NCBI GenBank assembly: GCA_010015655.1
Contig: ML976703.1
Location: 502,333-562,119, forward strand
Direction of reading: 5' to 3'
Length of the DNA stretch: 59,787 bases
From: Bimuria novae-zelandiae CBS 107.79
Lineage: Eukaryota; Ascomycota; Dothideomycetes; Pleosporales; Didymosphaeriaceae
Shown: piece by piece, positions 12,190 through 23,583 of the stretch
Position numbering within the stretch: position 1 is the first letter of the stretch
Layout: every line of letters starts with the position of its first letter
Made by a program: the position numbers and the translations under genes
Notes under the pieces: generated by a model
What the model saw: the letters and a program-made list of their open reading frames with translations, nothing else
Databases searched by the model: none
What the model was told of the DNA's origin: nothing

Positions 12190-15100
12190 ACCAGAAGGCC
12201 GGAGAATGCATTTACGGCTACCAGCCCCGGGCCTGATGATGCACCATCATCACAGTGTTTCAATCCTGACGAAGTCTTCGACCGCGATCCGTCTCCAGAG
12301 GTTGACCCGGAAGAAAGCGCCCAGCTTGTCGACCAACACATTCGTGAAGTTATCGCTCAGCATGATGCAAAAATCCTTGAAGCTGGCGTAGCGCGGTCGA
12401 TAAAGACGCTGGACAAGTTAAGAAGCACTTTCACCCACTTTTATGCGGCCAGTCCCGATGCTGGTGCCTGGATTCAATCGATAGACAAACTGAATGAGCA
12501 ATCTCGACTGAGTCGCACAGTACTCGGTGTCGTGGGCAATACGGGTGCCGGCAAGAGCAGCGTAATCAATGCACTGCTTGATGAAGAACATCTGGTTCCG
12601 ACCAACTGTATGCGCGCCTGCACCGCCGTGGTGACAGAGATATCCTGGAGTTTCAGCGATGATCCGGCAAAGAAGTACCGCGCGGAGATCGAATTCATAG
12701 ACCGTGTGGAGTGGGCAAAAGAGTTGAAAATTCTCAGGCAGGAGTTTCTCAATGAGAATGGATCCGTAGCACGAGAGGCATCTGACGCGAACACCGACGC
12801 TGGTATTGCCTGGGCTAAATTTCACACCGTTTACCCAAGTATCCGCAAAGACGAGCTGGAGAGATGGACGGTCAAGAAGCTGATGGCAGAATCGGCGGTA
12901 TCCAACGTCCTCGGCACAACCAAACACATCAATCAAGCCCGTTCAGGGCCATTCTACACGGAGTTACAGGAGTGTGTGGACAGTAAAGAGAAGGTTACTG
13001 GAAAGAAGGAGAAGGGGCTGCAAAGCAGTTAAAGTTCCAGATTGAATACTGGCCCTTGATCAAGGTTGTCTGACTGTACGCCAGGTTCGACGCTCTTTCG
13101 ACAGGGGCCGTCGTGGTGGACTTGCCTGGTGTTCACGATTCCAATGCCGCTCGAGCCGCTGTTGCGGAGCGATACTTGAAACAATGTAGTGGTCTCTGGA
13201 TTGTTGCGCCGATAACGCGAGCCGTCGACGACAAGTCTGCCAAAAATCTACTTGGCGACACATTTAGGAGGCAGCTCAAATATGATGGTAACTATCCTGC
13301 TGTCACCTTCATATGTAGCAGGTGCGACGATATCTCGATTGAAGAGGCCCTTACGAGCCTCGATCTCACAGAGGAAGCCGCCGAGCTGTATGCGAAGAAG
13401 CGCGAGTACGAGCAGAAGATTCAAGATACGGAAGCGCAGATTGAAGATTTGATGCAGTCCGCAAGCGTTTATAAAGTTGTACTGGAAGAAGCCGATGATG
13501 AGCTCGATGAATGGGAACCTCTGAAAGAACGGGTGGAGACTGAAGAAGTGTTTGCGCCTAGCACTAAAGCGAACAACAAACGAAAGAAGGGCAATCGAAA
13601 GGTGGAGGCTCGAAAGCGGCGGCGAGAGGACGACTCCGATACAGAAGACGGCGATTCAGATAGTGATGACCCAAGCGATAGCGAAGACGACTCTGACACA
13701 GATGGCGTCGAACCACCCCGGGAGGCGCTAACCTTGGCAGACGTGACCTCGAAGCTGGCCGATCCAAAAACTACCCGGAAGAATGCATGGCAAGAACTGA
13801 AAGCGGCCGAAGAGCAGATCGAAAAGCTGAAACCATCGATTCGGGAGACCAAGCGCGAGATTACTGAAGTCGATGCGCAGGTGAAAGCACTGTATCGCGG
13901 GTCGAAAGGATTACTCTAAAACGGCCATCCAGCAAGACTTCGCTGCTGGTATCAAGGAGCTCGACCAAGAAGCTGCCATTGAAGCAGATGAAGAAACTTT
14001 CAATCCCGACGAAGAGATCCGCAATTACAATGAGGTTGCGGACGTTTTGCCCGTGTTCTGCGTGAGCAGTCGTGCCTACTAGAAGATGTGCGGTCGGCTA
14101 AAGAAGGATGATGATGTCCCAGGTTTCCGGACAGTCGAGGAGACCGAGCTGCCTCAGCTTAAAGACCACTACAAGAAGTTAACCGAGCATGGCAGAGTAC
14201 AAGCCTCTCTCACGTTTCTCTTGAGCCTTTGTCAACTGCTTACCACATTCTCACTTTGGGCTTCGAACGACGGCACCGGCCTGAAGATGACTGATGCTGA
14301 TAAGGACAAACAAGCCCATTATCTGGAAGAGGCTGGAAGAGTTGGAGAAAGGTCTGCAACAGGCGGTGGCAGTCTGCCTTGATTCAATCAAACTTCACCT
14401 TCAAGAGAACGTACTTAACCGAATGAAAGAGCTGGTTCAGGATGCGGTCCAATCTGCACCTGACATTGCCGAGTCGTGGGGCCGTCCCAAGGATCAAGGC
14501 GGTTTGCACTGGACCACATACAAAGCAGTTGTGCGAAGGGGTGGCACATACCAGTCTGCCACCTCGGGCCTCCGTGACTTCAATGCCGAACTTATGGATC
14601 CCATCACTAAAAAGATCGCAACGAGCTGGGAATGCACTTTCCAGCAACGTCTGCCAAGATCCTTTGAAACATATACCAAGAACGCAGCCAACATTGTGCA
14701 GGCTTTTCACACACGCGTTGAAGAACGCGCGCAGCAAAACGGTGTTGGCCTTGCCAATCTAGCCATATTAAAGGGGTCTATCGCCACCTACCAGCAGATG
14801 TTCGACGACCTGAACACTGCACTGAAACAGCGGATGACAAAATCACAACATGACGCTAACCGAGAATTCGTGCCTACGGTAGCGCATATCATGTCGGCCA
14901 TCTACGAAGATTGTGCAAACGAAACTGGAATTGGCTCATTTGCACGCATGAAGGGAAAGATGTTTTTATCGTGAGGGAAGAAAGCCCAAGGATGTTTCCG
15001 GCCGCAACGTTCACAGTCGAAGATGCTTTGAAACGCATGTGCCGTGACCTGGAGGAGGAGATGGACAACAAGGCGGAAGAGATATACCGTCTCATGCGCC

Positions 15101-15485
15101 AAGATTACATGCAAGTTCTCGGCGGTGCCCAGGTCGTCCAGGATGCGATGACCACGCGGGAGCGTTCGCTGAGGTCTGCGATAACGGCTCGACTGAAAGA
15201 GGTGAGTACCCTTCTAACGTCACAAGTTTGCACCCCGTCAGCCCGTCTCATTGTACCTCGTTGCAATAGAGGGTCTTTGATCTTGGGCACCGGGACGGTA
15301 TAGAACGCCCAATCCGTTCACACAGTGCTGCACGCAATATTTTTTAGATACACCTGCCTACCACTACTTAGATCGACCGACAATTCGAGCGCCTCGCGAT
15401 CGGAGACGTTGCAGACGACGACGACGAGCTCATGGAGGAAGCAAAAGAGGAAGGTGAATCTTTCGGTGACGGCGCAGCCGAATAG
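12190..15485 (+). pseudogene. Broken dynamin-like large GTPase (nuclear GTPase SLIP-GC type)
   Basis: The family consists of large GTPases with an N-terminal G domain and long helical region. G1 is GNTGAGKSS near 12535 and G3 is DLPGVHDSN near 13122. The G4-like position reads SRCDD. A coiled coil and an acidic D/S-rich patch lie at about 13390-13720, and the helical tail reads VLPVFCVSSRAY, LLSLCQLLTTFSLWASNDGT and FARMKG. The reading frame shifts near 13010, 13897, 14328 and 14960. Stops replace TGA 13071-13073 (probably an Arg or Trp codon) and TAG 14080-14082 (probably CAG). An intron at 15202-15371 (GTGAGT...TTAG) precedes the last exon 15372-15485 (IDRQFERLAIGD...). A possible earlier intron is 12058-12189 (GTAAGT, CTAAC, TATAG). 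The true N-terminus is lost toward the transposon block. Six lesions mean no full-length product. Confidence 0.85.
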
Positions 15486-15703
15486 CAACTCCAGTCCGAG
15501 CAAACGGTGCATCTAGCTCTTCCCGCACCGGGCGCGTTCGACGCGGCGACGCTCACGAGACGATGGGTGGTGCAGCTGATGGTAAGGACAGCACGATCAT
15601 AACGGACTTTCGCCGATATCTCTCAAACACACCGCAGAGCGAGCGTCGCACCAGCAACGACGAGGACCAGGACGGGGACGACGAAGAAGACGAAGAGTCC
15701 TAG
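15486..15703 (+). other. Possible C-terminal tail of the GTPase gene, shifted frame
   Basis: After the GTPase stop at 15483 the next-but-one frame stays open to TAG 15701-15703. It encodes a Ser/Arg-rich then acidic tail, including ITDFRRYLSNTPQSERR and DEDQDGDDEEDEES. It could be an original extension cut off by another frameshift, or a 46-codon ORF from ATG 15563. There is no family match to decide. Confidence 0.25.
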
Positions 15704-16467
15704 GCAGACTCCTTGCTCTCCAGCATCCTCTCAGAGTCTGACCAGCCTGCGGAGTAAGGTCGCCCTGCTCCTTGTTACGATGGTGAATTAAGCGTTGGTC
15801 TTTCGCTCGCGGCCTCATTTGTCCTTGCACTTGAGCGGTGGGATGCACGTATGATACCCATGTTTTGAATTGTGCACGGCGTTTCTGCGCGTGCTTGCGA
15901 GATGTTTTGGTGGGCTTGCGGGAATCTGTTCAGCGCGGCGTGCTCGCGAGACACTTTGGAGGCTCTCCTTGCAGGAATCTCTCTCTTCAGCGCGGCGAGC
16001 AGCATTCGCACCGAGCGAGGTGGGTTGTTCTTGGGCGGACTGGTTGCGTGTGGGCATTCTGCCTGCGCACCTTGTGTCTACCGTACGTAATATCAAGGTT
16101 AAATTAGCTTGCAAAGCTATTTTCCTGTTTGCACTGTGAAGATAGATTCTCATTCTGAGACGGACAGGTACTGCTGTATAGCCATCCCAGTCAGGGCGAG
16201 ATGCGCAGACACTCCAGCTGCGTCACGCTGTGTAACATACGAGATGTACAGGCAAAGTAGCACCCGCACACAAGCTCGAAGTTGCATAGCACAAGATATG
16301 CATTGCTCGTTCCTCGCGTCCTCGAAGCCTCGTACAAAGCCCCAACGCCAAACAGAATGACTTTGGTCCCAGACACTCAATCAGTGATACCTTCATCCCG
16401 AACGCCGATATATCCAAGTCTAGATGCGAATGCCAGCACAGCCACGATGAACAAAGGAAAGCGCGTC
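15704..16467. other. Intergenic, no gene seen
   Basis: Only overlapping short ORFs on both strands with no recognisable protein. It holds the 3' side of the GTPase pseudogene and the downstream region of the minus-strand receptor gene. Confidence 0.6.
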
Positions 16468-17846
16468 TCAATCGTCCCATTCCTCGTCGAGGTTATCGAT
16501 GAGGCGGTTCTCGTCGTCGTTTCTTCGGCCGCCGCGGGCATGGTCCCTCCCGAGCGAGACGCGGGAGTAGCCCCTGCGGGAGGGCAGAATGCGCGCACAC
16601 GACGAGGTGAGGATGATGAAGGAGTCCTATATAGCCACCCAGTCAGCTCTCGTTCTCTCTCCAGCCAGGTGGATACGTGATAGTTGAGGAAGGAAGTACA
16701 CAAGAGTACTGTTGTCAGGAAAAGGTGATGTGTGTTCTCATAGCCGTGCGGCTCCGAAGTAGCAAATACAAAAATAACCAAAGTCATCACGGAGGTGGGT
16801 AGTATGCGGAGGGGGTATGAGGGGGGCTTACCGCGATGAAGCGCGCAATGCCGGCCCACATGGCGTAGTTGGGCAGCTGGCGCCAGCCGCGCTGGTGCAT
16901 GACGGTGCGCTGGTAGACGCAGCCGCCGACGAGGTAGACGATGACGGCGATGAGCATGATGACGCCGAAGACGCCGCCGGGGCCGAGCGCCTGCTCTTCG
17001 ATGTGCACGCCGCCGCAGGCAGCCGGGGAGCGCCCCTCGAAGAAGTACACGCAGTCGTCGACGGCCGCGACGAAGGAGAAGGCCGTCTTGGCCAGCGGGT
17101 CGGATTCGCAGAGGAGCGAGATGATGGCCGTCTTGCGGCGCTCGCTGTCTTTGGAGGGCTTCTTCTCCTTTTTCTCGTCGTCGTCCTTGTCGCTGTCCTT
17201 GTCCTTGTCTTTGTCCTTGTCTTTGCCCTTGTCCTTGTCCTTGTCCTTGTCCTTGTCGCCATCGTCGTCGTCGAGGATCTCGCGGGCGGGGAGCTCGATG
17301 GCGGCGTGGGGCGAGCGGCGGCCATGGCGGGAGGAGGGGCAGAGAGAGCCGCCCGTGTAGTTCAAGACGAGCTTGCGGCCGCGGAAGACCGGCTCGTAGC
17401 TTTCGAGGCTGCAGTAGAAGAAAGTCAGCGCTCAATGCCCCTCCAGACGCATCGCATTGCATCGCAGCGCGGCCCTCGGCTCGACACGGCGCGGGCACGA
17501 CTCACCCCAGCGCATACTGCTTTCCGTTCCGCTCATAAAACGCGCTCACGTTCCTCCAAAGGCCCTTGTCCAGGTCCTGCACGTTGTCCAGCTCCTCGAC
17601 CACGGGCCCGCAGAAGTTGATGGTGAAGTTTGCGCCGTAGTCGTGGCCCCGCGCGTGCCAGCTGCCTTCTTCCCCCTCCTTCTTGCTCTTGCCCTCATCC
17701 GGAGGCGTTCGATGCAGCGGGTTCAGGTCGAAGAAGCGGTCGGTGGTGGGCGAGACGGCAGTACACGGCTTCGGTGGCTTCTTCTCTGACGCGGCTGCTG
17801 CTGTCCAGAGCAGCGCCGCGAGCATAGAGAAGTACGACGTCCGCAT
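16468..17846 (-). CDS. Mrl1/CI-MPR-like vacuolar sorting receptor (MRH domain)
   Basis: Three exons join in frame: 17846-17506, 17408-16832 and 16626-16468 (GTGAGT...GCAG and GTAAGC...ATAG introns), giving 358 residues. A signal peptide is followed by a luminal mannose-6-phosphate-receptor-homology region (KPCTAVSPTTDRFFDLNP, YGANFTINFCGPVVE, FRGRKLVLNYTGGSLC). One membrane helix is GGVFGVIMLIAVIVYLVGG, then VYQRTVMHQRGWRQLPNYA and a cytosolic tail ending DENRLIDNLDEEWDD. This layout is that of fungal Mrl1-like receptors, thought to recycle between Golgi and endosome/vacuole. A Lys-Asp repeat (about residues 145-170) interrupts the luminal domain. Ligand binding is not shown by the sequence. 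The gene diverges from ERG24. Confidence 0.85.
17183..17259 (-). repeat. Hexanucleotide (GACAAG)n coding microsatellite
   Basis: Imperfect GACAAG units on the minus strand encode an alternating Asp-Lys tract in the luminal domain of the sorting receptor. The tract length should be variable between isolates because of slippage. Confidence 0.9.
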
Positions 17847-18294
17847 CGCGGTCGTTCGGAAAAAGAAGGGCGGCGAGCGAGTGTGTCGAAGGGAAGGTAT
17901 AGTAAGTAGGGGAAAACGTCGCTACGTGCAAGGCATCAACATGTTTCTCCAAGGCCACGGTTGTCCCCGTAGCGATGCTGCATGCTGCAGGAACCTTGCC
18001 CGTTGGCTCCCCATCGGGCCTAGCGTCACACTAAGCCGTATCGGGCATTTGGCGTGGTCCCCTAGGACGCGTCATGGATCGCGGAAACGCGTACTCCGGT
18101 CGAGCTCGTTGTCGTTCCACGCATCCTCACACCGATTGCAACTATATAAGCTCGCCAATCGTGCTACTCACCGAAGCCGTGGCGCGCGCAGAGGTTGGTT
18201 GCAAATCATTACCGTGACAGACAACTGTTCGCTGCCGAGACCCCCTTTCCGCGTCAACGATAATTTTCAGCTGACTATCCCGAATCTTGCAGCC
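17847..18294. promoter_or_regulatory. Divergent promoter region, receptor gene and ERG24
   Basis: 448 bp separate the two divergent start codons. A TATATAA box lies at 18143-18149, about 150 bp before the ERG24 ATG. I saw no clear sterol-regulatory element by eye. Confidence 0.5.
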
Positions 18295-19870
18295 ATGGCC
18301 CCGAAATCAAAAGTCGAGCCTGCAGCGGAAAAGCCCCATGGCTATGAATTCTTTGGGCCGTATGTATGTCCCAATTCCCCAAGAAAACTTTTGTACTGAC
18401 TGACCCCAGACCGGGTGCTTTTGTCATCTCCTTCGTCCTGCCTATAGTTTGTTACGCCTTCACCTTTCTGTGCAATGACATCTCAGGATGCCCTGTGCCG
18501 TCGCTGCTCCATCCCTCAACTCTGGATTTTGAACAGCTCAAGAAGGAGGCCGGTTGGCCCGGGTTCTCAGGCTTGATCACCTGGGATGCGGTCCTCGGAA
18601 ACTTTGCTTATTACCTCCTCAGTCTGATTCTGTACACTTTCCTTCCGGCTGAAGAGCCTGAAGGCACCGATCTGAGGACTGGAGGAAGGCTCAAGTACCG
18701 TTTCAATGGTACATCTCCACCCCTCTGATCACCTGGCGTCTCTAACAAATCGCAGCATGGGGCTCGGGCATCTTCATCCTGGTTATCCTTGCCGCCGGTA
18801 CGGTTGTCGAAGGCGCCAACTTCCGCGTCTGGACCTTCATTTCAGACAACTACCTCGGCCTGCTGACCACCAACATCCTTACTTCCTACGCCCTAGCCAC
18901 CTACGTCTACATCTCCTCCTTCAGCGTGCAGCATCCCAAGGACCCTTCCAACCGCGAACTTGCAGCCGGCGGCCACTCTGGCAACATCTTGTACGACTGG
19001 TTCATAGGCCGCGAGCTCAATCCGCGCGTCACGCTCCCGATCTTCGGCGAAATCGACATCAAGACCTGGGCCGAAATCCGTCCGGGCATGCTTGGCTGGG
19101 TGATTCTCGATCTCGCCTTCATCATGCAGCAGTACCGCAACTTCGGCAAAGTAACGGATTCCATCATCCTGGTCACCTTCGCTCAGACATTCTACGTGTT
19201 TGACTGTTACTACATGGAGCCCGCCATGCTGACCACCATCGACATCATCAGCGATGGCTTTGGGCTGATGCTTTCCTTTGGCGATTTGGTATGGGTTCCG
19301 TTCACTTACAGTCTGCAGGCGAGGTACTTGGCCACGTACCCCGTAGAGCTTGGCATCAAGGGCCTAGTACCTATCGCAGCGGTCCAGGCTATCGGGTACT
19401 ACATCTTCCGCGCCGTCAACAACGAGAAGAACCGTTTCAGGACCAACCCGGATGACCCGCGCATCAAGCATCTGAAGTACATCGAGACTGCATCGGGCTC
19501 CAAGCTCCTCGTGACTGGATGGTGGGGTACCGCCCGCCACATCAACTATCTGGGCGACTGGTTCATGTCGTGGTCGTACGTCCTGCCTACCGCCACAGCG
19601 GGATACCTCATCAAGAACGCGGCGACACATCCGGTTGAGGCGAGCTCAAAGGACGCCGTCTTCTTCCAGAACGCATACCAGAAGTACGTCGTCCCCGGGG
19701 AGGCTAAGGGATGGGGCATGATCGTCACGTACTTCTTCATAGTCTACTTCGCGGTCCTGCTCGTGCACCGCGAGCGCCGTGACGAGGAGAAGTGTCGCAG
19801 GAAGTACGGCAAGGACTGGGAGCGGTACTGCGAGTTGGTGCCATGGCGGATTGTGCCGTATGTGTACTAG
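18295..19870 (+). CDS. ERG24: Delta(14)-sterol reductase (ergosterol biosynthesis)
   Basis: It reduces the C14-15 double bond after lanosterol C14-demethylation and is an ER membrane enzyme using NADPH. Exons 18295-18359, 18410-18708 and 18756-19870 join in frame to 492 residues, usual for the family. Introns are GTATGT...CCAG and GTACAT...GCAG. The ERG24/ERG4 family signatures are present: LLVTGWWGTARHINYLGDW in the C-terminal half, and the terminal block with RRKYGKDWERYC followed by VPWRIVPYVY. Many hydrophobic segments span the protein. The start is the first ATG after TATA and gives the expected short polar N-terminus. No damage is seen. A close relative is C-24(28) reductase ERG4, but the C-terminal signature and length favour ERG24. 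Confidence 0.9.
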
Positions 19871-19897
19871 ACTCCGATCTCCTGTCAAGGGGCTGGG

Positions 19898-20297
19898 CAT
19901 GCGACGCTATCAGAGCCGGATCCGATTGAAGACGTGCATCCCTATAAATATATCTACTACAGCTGGTGCGAGGATGCAATGCTATCGCTGTGCGGCGGCT
20001 AGTGCAGCGATTGAAGACATGCATCTGGAGAATTGGAGCGGTGGATGCGATGCTATCGCTGAGCGATTGAAGACATGCATCTGGAGAATTGGAGTGGTGG
20101 ATGCGATGCTATCGCTGAGCGATTGAAGACATGCATGCGAGGATGGGGGGCGTGGTACGATGCTATCGCTGAGCGATTGGAGATATGCATGCGAGGATTG
20201 GAGAAGTGGATGCGATGCTATCGCCGAGCGATCGAAGACATAGAGCCTTGGTGCTGATGCGACGCTATCGCCTGCTGTACGATTGAAGACGTGCATC
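19898..20297 (+). repeat. Minisatellite of about 55 bp directly after ERG24
   Basis: Seven copies of a degenerate unit around GATTGAAGACATGCAT and GATGCTATCGCTGAGC. Core positions are 19924, 20009, 20065, 20121, 20175, 20230 and 20281. Spacing is 51-56 bp except for the first gap (85 bp). It starts about 30 bp after the ERG24 stop, so it probably lies in the 3' UTR or terminator. Confidence 0.95.
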
Positions 20298-21799
20298 TTG
20301 CAATCTGTAATTTATAAGTAGCTTGAGTGGGTGGCTAGAGCTGCTTAACTTGACAGGAGTTGAACCAAAGAGTTGCGAACAGAACTCTGTGGGTGTGAAT
20401 GCGTAACAGGTGGTTAAGTCTTGAACGGAGGAAGAATCAACCTTCACCGCCACCAGCACAAACTCACCCTGTCTTGGAGGTTGTGAGTGTGGAGGTGTTA
20501 AGCGTAGATTTTGAGGAGGCAGAATTGGCTTGTAATGATGTTCGTAGCTGTAGAACGCAAATGGGATGAGGTAGCTTTTGAGTTGCGCCGCAGCTGAATT
20601 TGAGGCGCAGGTAGAAGTTTGCCGGATGATGGAATTAGGGACGATTCACGGATACCGGGTAAGAGATACCGGGTAAGAAGGAAGTCGAGAGAGGTGCTAC
20701 CATAATTCCACCTTGAGAGATGATGAGAGACTGAGCAAACCGTTTGTATGCAACCAAGAGTCAGGACGTGGAAGCATCACAGGTACATTTCCGCTCGAAA
20801 TTTCCATCCATGAAGCACAACTAACACAGCTAGTTATAATATTTTGGTACCTATTCCCTTTTCATGGATCTGCGTTTGGAAGAACTGGAGTTTCTGCACC
20901 ATGGAGCGACACAAGTGCCCTCCCGTGTTTGGCGTATGGATACAGCCCACACGCAACACCTCAGCACTAGAACCTCTTCGAATTATTCACTACTACTGCA
21001 CGGATGCCTACACACACGTGCGATGACAGCTGTCTGTAGAACGGAACAAGTCCCCTCATCGATGCTCAAGCAGCCGACCATCCAGCTCACCCACGAACCC
21101 AACACTGCAGTACTATGCGCCGCCTCTCTTTCTGAACGCCTTCCATGTACTCGTACGAAAAGCACCTCGTCCAGTCCCTTCTACGCATCACCTCTTCCAC
21201 GCGTTCCAGACACTCAAATTACCACACGCCTCTAAATGCGACCAGTGCTATATACGCGGGCAGCACTGCATCCACGCGTGACACCCACCACTTCCCTCCG
21301 CGCCGTTTCCGGTAATCCCTCTACCCTGCCAAAAAATCTGAGGTGCATTTTTCATTAAGCCCTGCGGCATATAGCCTGGGGTGCATGGCGACACGACAGG
21401 GGCGGCTGATCGGCAAATATAATAAGGTGACGCCGAGCCGCATATTGAGTGATGGTTATATTAAAATTTTAATCCCGGGCGCCGTGTGGTTGGTGAGCAC
21501 ACGGTTGACGGATAGTGATGACGGAATTGTGTAGATGAGGGCGTGTAGGGTGGTAGGTAGGTCTCGTGAGGGCGCGCAATTTGCAAGCGAAGGTATGACG
21601 AGAGAAGGGGGACCGGGCCGAGTGTATTCACGCAGCAGGAAAGCGAAATGGAAAAGAGATGTCTTGGGTGGGTATAAATTGGCTGCGCTGGGAAGGTAGG
21701 AGGGCTCGCTGTGGCACTTCAGTTCTTCTCGCTCCGGTCGGCATTCCTTCGTTCATCGCATACTCTTCGTTCCCGTTTTGAGATTTGGAATCTGTCAAA
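20298..21799. other. Intergenic, LPMO upstream region
   Basis: No convincing gene; the ORFs here are short, overlapping and without motif. A TATAAAT box at 21673-21679 lies about 125 bp before the LPMO start codon and is the likely core promoter. Confidence 0.5.
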
Positions 21800-22546
21800 A
21801 TGAAGTCCGCCATCGTGCTCCTCGCCGCAGCGAGCCTCGCTTCTGCCCACTCAACATGGCAGGATCTTTGGGTCGGGTCAACCGACAAAGCGACAACCTG
21901 CGCTCGTACCGTCAAAGACAACAACCCAATCGACTCCCTCACCTCAAATGACATGTTCTGCGGCCGGGGCCCCGCGACACAGTCCGGTGTGTGCGAAGTC
22001 GCAGCCGGATCCTCCCTCACCGTGGAGATGCACGCCCAGCCGGACGACCGCAAGTGCTCGCAGCCCGCCATCGGAGGAAACCACTACGGGCCCGTGTACG
22101 TCTACATGGCGAAAGTTTCAGACGCGAAGACCGCGCAGTCTGCGTCTTTCTTTAAAGTTGCTGAGGACGGCTACACTGGCACTACCGCGTCATGGGGAAC
22201 CGAGATCCTCAACGCGAATTGTGGGAAGAGGGCTTTCGTCGTGCCCAAGAGCCTGGCTGCGGGCGACTATCTCGTCCGCGCGGAGGCTATTGCTTTGCAC
22301 GCTGGTGCGGGGAATCCGCAGCCGTATGTGACGTGCTTCCAGGTCAAGGTTACTGGTGGAGGAAGCGCAACTCCAGCGGGTGTTAGCTTCCCTGGTGCTT
22401 ACAAGTTGAGGTGAGTTTATATAAGAATTGCGTGAGAGATGCGAGGACTTTTGCTGACGCTGTACAGCGACCCGTTGTTCACTAAGGCCATCTACGATTC
22501 GTCGTTCAAGTACACCAGTGTTGGACCAGCCGTGTATACCGGTTAG
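21800..22546 (+). CDS. AA9 lytic polysaccharide monooxygenase (secreted)
   Basis: AA9 enzymes are copper-dependent and oxidatively cleave cellulose or related glucans outside the cell. Exons 21800-22410 and 22468-22546 (GTGAGT...ACAG) give 229 residues. A 16-residue signal peptide ends in Ala, so the mature protein starts with His17, the first histidine-brace ligand. His95 in GGNHYGPVYVYM is the likely second ligand. Tyr176 in NPQPYVTCFQV matches the axial-tyrosine block. WGTEILNANCGKR and the closing VGPAVYTG also fit. There is no CBM1. The longer reading from TTG 21785 has no ATG and would spoil the signal peptide, so ATG 21800 is chosen. Substrate and regioselectivity cannot be read here. 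Confidence 0.9.
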
Positions 22547-22806
22547 AGTATATGCAGAAGAAAGCGGAGCGAGTACTTATGCATGGTGTTCAATTCTTGT
22601 TCAGATAGTCTTATTGCATTACCGGAGAAGAGATCTGTCAATACGATTAGCATCAAACACTCGCACTTTCGACGCCGCACCCATTGATCATGACGACACG
22701 AGGCTAGATTACTTACTCGTAAATATGTGCACCTGTAGCGATCCCAGACGCCTGCTCAATGCAACGCTTCCCAACTTTTTCCAACGCCAAACCCAAGCCG
22801 AACCGT

Positions 22807-23217
22807 CTAGTTCTCCCGCAAGTACCAGAACATAGCCAACCTATACAGCGCCTCTCTCGCCTCCAAGAACTCCGCCTGCCTCTTGAACGCCTGCAACGCC
22901 TGCTCCAGCGCGCTCTTGTACGCTTCCTTCGTCCCATTATCCCCCAGCCTCGCCGTAAAGTCATCATAGGATAACCAAGCCTGTCCCGCGCGGTCTCCAT
23001 ACATCTGCCTGTAGATGCCCTCGTAGGACACTTGGTAGAATAACTCTGTCTCGGGAGTACCTGGTCTCGATAATCGTTCCGCGAGCTCCATCAGATCAAA
23101 TTCAAACGTTTCTTTTTGCTTCCTGTTCTCGAGAATGCGTTGGATGGAAGCATCTTGCGGGAACTGGTTTCTCGGTGCGCTGAGCATCTCTGAGTAGTCG
23201 TATGCTGACTGGATCAT
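22807..23217 (-). CDS. Hypothetical helical protein
   Basis: An ORF of 136 residues from ATG 23217; the same frame stays open upstream to 23406 but that part looks non-coding. The protein is charged and helical (QKETFEFDLMELAERLS, ALEQALQAFKRQAEFLEARE) with no signal peptide, membrane helix or known motif. It is convergent with the LPMO gene. I do not recognise the family. Confidence 0.5.
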   Translation of the reverse strand: MIQSAYDYSEMLSAPRNQFPQDASIQRILENRKQKETFEFDLMELAERLSRPGTPETELFYQVSYEGIYRQMYGDRAGQAWLSYDDFTARLGDNGTKEAYKSALEQALQAFKRQAEFLEAREALYRLAMFWYLREN

Positions 23218-23583
23218 TTTTGCGGAGGCGTTGTATGTAGATGTAGTCGTGACTTCGTGTGTGCACGAAATGTGGAAGGACTGAGTGTTGATAGTCGTGA
23301 TTTCGTGAAATTCGCGATAGTCGATATCCGAAAAGACTAGCGACGTTATTATCGAAAATGAACTCCGGTACAAATTGAAGAACGCTACCGATGAGATAGC
23401 TCGCAAATCTTAATATAAGAATTTCGATACTGTTGTCGCCTTCGCAGAGCGTCATGCTGGTGTCACGCCGTCACGCGAGATTCCCCGACATCGCCACGCG
23501 ACTTCTCCCGAGTCACGCCAGAATTTTCACCACCGACCCCAAAACCCATCACCGTTCTCGCCTCACCTTCTGACCACAGTCCC
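23218..23583. other. Intergenic
   Basis: Holds the upstream region of the small hypothetical gene and the 3' end of the DHH gene, both on the minus strand. No motif was seen. Confidence 0.4.

Noticed and set aside
16817..17620. Plus-strand 267-residue ORF rich in Val, Ala, Glu and Asp
   Set aside because: It is antisense to the spliced sorting-receptor exons and its low-complexity sequence mirrors the GACAAG repeat.
19898..20297. CRISPR-like or gene-coding repeat
   Set aside because: Units are degenerate and contiguous without unique spacers, and the frames through it are antisense or random. It is a eukaryotic minisatellite.
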